Below, in pieces: positions 61,722-64,000 of a stretch of 64,000 nt of DNA (the first letter of the stretch is position 1; each line of letters begins with the position of its first letter). A program made the translations under genes and the position numbers. The DNA lies in NCBI RefSeq assembly GCF_037645805.1, contig NZ_JBBEXE010000005.1, positions 248,001-312,000 of the forward strand. Direction: 5' to 3'. The notes under the pieces were generated by a model. That model worked only from the letters and a program-made list of their open reading frames with translations, had not been told where the DNA came from and did not search any database. This stretch comes from Leptobacterium_A meishanense. Lineage in GTDB: Bacteria; Bacteroidota; Bacteroidia; Flavobacteriales; Flavobacteriaceae.

Positions 61722-63545
61722 ATGTTAGAATTAGCAGGAATTATTATTTTGGGAATACTTGCCCAGTGGGTTGCATGGCGGTTGAAGCTTCCTGCTATCT
61801 TGCCCCTTATTTTGATCGGTATAGCAGTAGGGCCATTGTCTACATTGTTTACACAAGACCACGAAAAACTATTGGAGCCCGTATGGAACGGAGAAAAAGG
61901 ATTGTTCCCCGGAGAGGCACTTTTCAACTTCGTTTCCTTGGCAATTAGCATCATCCTTTTTGAGGGAGGGTTAACCTTGAAACGGAATGAAGTATTAAAT
62001 GTTGGGCCTGCCATTATCAAATTAATAACAATAGGATCAATTATTACCTTTTTTGGAGGAGGATTTGTAGCACATTATCTTTTTGGACTAAGTTGGCCGA
62101 TATCATTTTTGTTTTCTTCCTTGATTATTGTAACCGGACCAACAGTAATAACACCGATCCTAAGAAATATTCCTTTAAAAAAAGATGTCTCTACAGTATT
62201 AAAATGGGAAGGAATATTAATTGATCCCATAGGGGCAGTTGTAGCGGTTTTAGTTTTTGAATTTATCTCTATTGAAAAAGGACAGGGTTATACACAACAG
62301 GCATTAATGGAGTTTGGAAAAACAGTTATTGTTGGTTTTTCTATAGGTTTTTCTTTTGCGTACGCACTGTATTTTGCTATAAAAAAGAATGCAGTTCCGC
62401 ATTTTTTAAAAAATGTAGTAGTATTATCTATTGTATTGGGAGTTTTTGTGCTATCAGAACAGTTTGCACACGAATCGGGGTTGCTTTCTGTAGTGGTTAT
62501 GGGCATGGTACTTGGAAATATAGACCTTCCGAACTTGAAAGAATTATTATATTTTAAAGAATCACTAAGCGTATTACTGATTTCTATTTTATTTATTCTA
62601 TTGGCTGCTAATATAAACATGGAAGATTTGTATCTAATATACAACTGGAACACTTTGATCCTTTTCGCTTGTGTGGTTTTTATACTTAGACCATTAGGAG
62701 TTTTATTGAGTACGCACAAATCCGGATTAAAGTTAAATGAACGTCTTTTTGTGAGTTGGGTAGGACCAAGAGGGATTGTTGCCGCAGGGATTGCATCACT
62801 TTTTGGAACTCGGTTAGCAATTGAAGGAGAGCCCGGGGCAGAGTATATAACCCCATTGGTCTTTATGATAGTTTTGGGAACAGTATTGCTTAATGCAACT
62901 ACAGCAAGGGTTTTTGCGCAACTATCAGGGGTGTTCTTAAAAAAATCAACAGGAATTCTTATTATAGGCGCATCACAAGTGTCAAGATTGATTGCTAAAT
63001 ACCTCCAACGAAACGGGAGGCACGTTGTCTTGATAGACAGTAATAAAGAAAATGTAGAAAAAGCAAAAGCAACAGGACTTGATGCTGAAGAAGCCAATAT
63101 TTTTTCAGAAGACCTCACAGATAATGTGGAGTTTAGCGATATTGGGTACTTAATAGCCATGACAGCCAGCGAAGAAGTAAACAAACATGCCATAATCCGT
63201 TTCAGAAAGCACCTCGGGGAAAACGGATCATTTAGGTTGATTACCCCTGAAGAGATGAAGAACCCGGAGCAGGCATCCTCAGAAGTTTTATTTTCAAAGA
63301 AAGACGATTATATAAATTTGAGCGAAGTGGCTAGGGACTATCCTAAAATAAATGAATTAAAACTCAAATCAAAAGAACATTTTTTAGAAGAAATAGAAGC
63401 CCTGAACCATGAAAAAGATGCCATTCCGGTTTTTATAAAGGATCATACCGGAGAACTGCATATTATTGCTGCTTATAACGACAAAATGGAAATAAAAGAA
63501 GGAGATTTATTAGTTTATTTGGGAAAACCTAGAGAGTTAATTTAA
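61722..63545 (+). CDS. Cation:proton antiporter (CPA family) with RCK/TrkA-N domain
   Basis: A 607-residue protein. About 12 membrane helices fill residues 1-400 (for example LAGIIILGILAQWVAWRL, GPTVITPILRN, LIDPIGAVVAVLVFEF, VSWVGPRGIVAAGIASLF). A cytoplasmic Rossmann RCK/TrkA-N domain follows (TGILIIGASQVSRLIAKYL near 408, VLIDSNKENVEKAKATG). After it comes a TrkA-C-like part (FLEEIEALNHEKDAIPV, DLLVYLGKPREL). The conserved LIDPIGAV Asp matches the transport site of NhaP-type exchangers. It exchanges Na+ or K+ for H+, likely gated by nucleotide binding. A 49-residue membrane protein follows. Confidence 0.92.
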   Translation: MLELAGIIILGILAQWVAWRLKLPAILPLILIGIAVGPLSTLFTQDHEKLLEPVWNGEKGLFPGEALFNFVSLAISIILFEGGLTLKRNEVLNVGPAIIKLITIGSIITFFGGGFVAHYLFGLSWPISFLFSSLIIVTGPTVITPILRNIPLKKDVSTVLKWEGILIDPIGAVVAVLVFEFISIEKGQGYTQQALMEFGKTVIVGFSIGFSFAYALYFAIKKNAVPHFLKNVVVLSIVLGVFVLSEQFAHESGLLSVVVMGMVLGNIDLPNLKELLYFKESLSVLLISILFILLAANINMEDLYLIYNWNTLILFACVVFILRPLGVLLSTHKSGLKLNERLFVSWVGPRGIVAAGIASLFGTRLAIEGEPGAEYITPLVFMIVLGTVLLNATTARVFAQLSGVFLKKSTGILIIGASQVSRLIAKYLQRNGRHVVLIDSNKENVEKAKATGLDAEEANIFSEDLTDNVEFSDIGYLIAMTASEEVNKHAIIRFRKHLGENGSFRLITPEEMKNPEQASSEVLFSKKDDYINLSEVARDYPKINELKLKSKEHFLEEIEALNHEKDAIPVFIKDHTGELHIIAAYNDKMEIKEGDLLVYLGKPRELI

Positions 63546-63579
63546 AAATTGAAACAAGACAACATTAAAAGAATAGAAT

Positions 63580-63729
63580 ATGAAAAACACAATTGCCGCT
63601 ATTTTATTAGTAATTATAGGAATTGTAATGGTGTATATAAGTGTAAAAGCAAAAATACTGCCTCCCGGACTTACCGGGCTAGGTTTTTTTGTGATTGCAT
63701 ATACGTTAATTGGTAAATCTAAGCAATAA
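63580..63729 (+). CDS. Small membrane protein after the antiporter
   Basis: A 49-residue reading frame (ATG 63580, stop 63727-63729) encoding MKNTIAAILLVIIGIVMVYI with two hydrophobic segments (about 4-21 and 30-44), separated by a Pro/Gly-rich turn (LPPGLTGLG). It lies 34 bp after the antiporter stop and 5 bp before the convergent lepA. It may be an accessory peptide of the antiporter, or an unrelated small membrane protein. I do not recognise the family. Confidence 0.5.
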   Translation: MKNTIAAILLVIIGIVMVYISVKAKILPPGLTGLGFFVIAYTLIGKSKQ

Positions 63730-63734
63730 CCAGT

Positions 63735-64000
63735 CTAATCGTTAAGCTTAAGCACTGCCATAAACGCCTGTTGAGGGATTTCTACATTCCCTACTTGGCG
63801 CATTCGCTTTTTACCTTTTTTCTGCTTTTCAAGTAATTTTCGCTTTCGGGAAATATCGCCGCCGTAGCATTTGGCAGTTACGTCTTTACGAAGTGCTTTT
63901 ATGGTTTCGCGGGAAATAATTTTTGCCCCGATTGCTGCTTGGATAGGGATGTCGAATTGCTGCCTCGGAATCAATTCCCGAAGTTTTTCGCACATTTTTT
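63735..64000 (-). CDS. lepA: Elongation factor 4 (LepA), C-terminal part (cut by window edge)
   Basis: The frame runs off the right edge; only about 88 C-terminal residues are visible. They contain LRELIPRQQFDIPIQAAIG, ISRETIKALRKDVTAKCYGGDISRKRKLLEKQKKGKKRMR and VGNVEIPQQAFMAVL, the invariant C-terminal domain of LepA/EF4. LepA is a translational GTPase acting on ribosomes during initiation or stress. The GTP-binding part lies outside the window. Confidence 0.95.
   Translation of the reverse strand, partial: KMCEKLRELIPRQQFDIPIQAAIGAKIISRETIKALRKDVTAKCYGGDISRKRKLLEKQKKGKKRMRQVGNVEIPQQAFMAVLKLND

Noticed and set aside
1..64000. Prophage, integron, toxin-antitoxin or defence island
   Set aside because: I looked for integrases, phage structural genes, restriction-modification, Cas and TA-like pairs on both strands and found none. 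Gene content is core-like throughout.

Overview
The window is one contiguous stretch of a flavobacterial (Bacteroidetes, Flavobacteriaceae-like) chromosome. Evidence for this includes an sprC-sprD-sprB-sprF gliding/adhesin operon with type IX secretion (T9SS) type B C-terminal signals, promoters of the Bacteroidetes TAnnTTTG type, low G+C, and families typical of the group (DUF4837, DUF4175, DUF6909, GH3-like, PorP/SprF). I see no prophage, insertion sequence, CRISPR array or rRNA. Nearly all genes look like vertically inherited core genes. The genus cannot be decided from sequence reading alone.

Layout. 1-5.6 kb (minus): M23 peptidase, GH3-like protein, DUF6909/nucleoside-phosphorylase-like protein, Wzz-like chain-length protein and the start of rfbB (surface polysaccharide). 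5.8-9.9 kb: tatA (+), then DUF4837 lipoprotein, a LysM lytic transglycosylase and pgk (minus). 10-12.6 kb (+): holB, a DoxX-like membrane protein and two small conserved proteins. 12.6-19.9 kb (minus): an OmpH/Skp-like lipoprotein, a methyltransferase, mnmG, ybeY and a large DUF4175 membrane protein. Two perfect ParB-binding (parS-like) palindromes flank mnmG, so this part probably lies in the origin-proximal domain. 20-25.3 kb: alkB-type hydroxylase, gltX, an SPFH protein (+) and glnS (minus).

25.3-40.8 kb (+) is the gliding/adhesin locus. A 22-bp-phased array of four TTGTTAAT motifs precedes sprC, sprD, the 9.8-kb sprB and sprF, with gaps of only a few bases or ATGA overlaps. SprB carries about 27 cysteine-bracketed SprB repeats, and these fall into a seven-domain (about 1.8 kb) super-repeat. 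A nested palindromic element separates this operon from folB, which is followed by tRNA-Cys.

41.5-52.2 kb: LysE-family exporter, a DUF2807 protein and rnr (minus). A small membrane protein and a DUF2007 protein follow, then an unusually AT-rich 536-bp gap. Next come rpiB, a CDF metal exporter and an ElaA-like acetyltransferase (+). The directional cluster rnpA > DUF4349 > S41 protease > PagL-like deacylase > unknown protein is on the minus strand. 52.3-57.1 kb: a glutamate-cysteine-ligase-like/CBS protein coupled to an aspartoacylase-like hydrolase (+), a 53-residue possible DNA-binding protein and a GNAT-nitrilase fusion (minus). 57.1-64 kb: M1 aminopeptidase, subtilisin-like lipoprotein and metallo-beta-lactamase-fold hydrolase (minus), a cation/proton antiporter with RCK domain and a tiny membrane protein (+), and the 3' end of lepA (minus).

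Themes: envelope building and turnover (M23, MltD-like, OmpH, PagL-like, Wzz, rfbB), T9SS cell-surface adhesion and gliding, and translation/RNA housekeeping (gltX, glnS, mnmG, ybeY, rnr, rnpA, lepA, tRNA-Cys). The least explained parts are the repeat array upstream of sprC, the SprB super-repeat, the parS site that doubles as ybeY coding sequence, the AT-rich gap before rpiB, and the ligase/deacylase/nitrilase neighbourhood.
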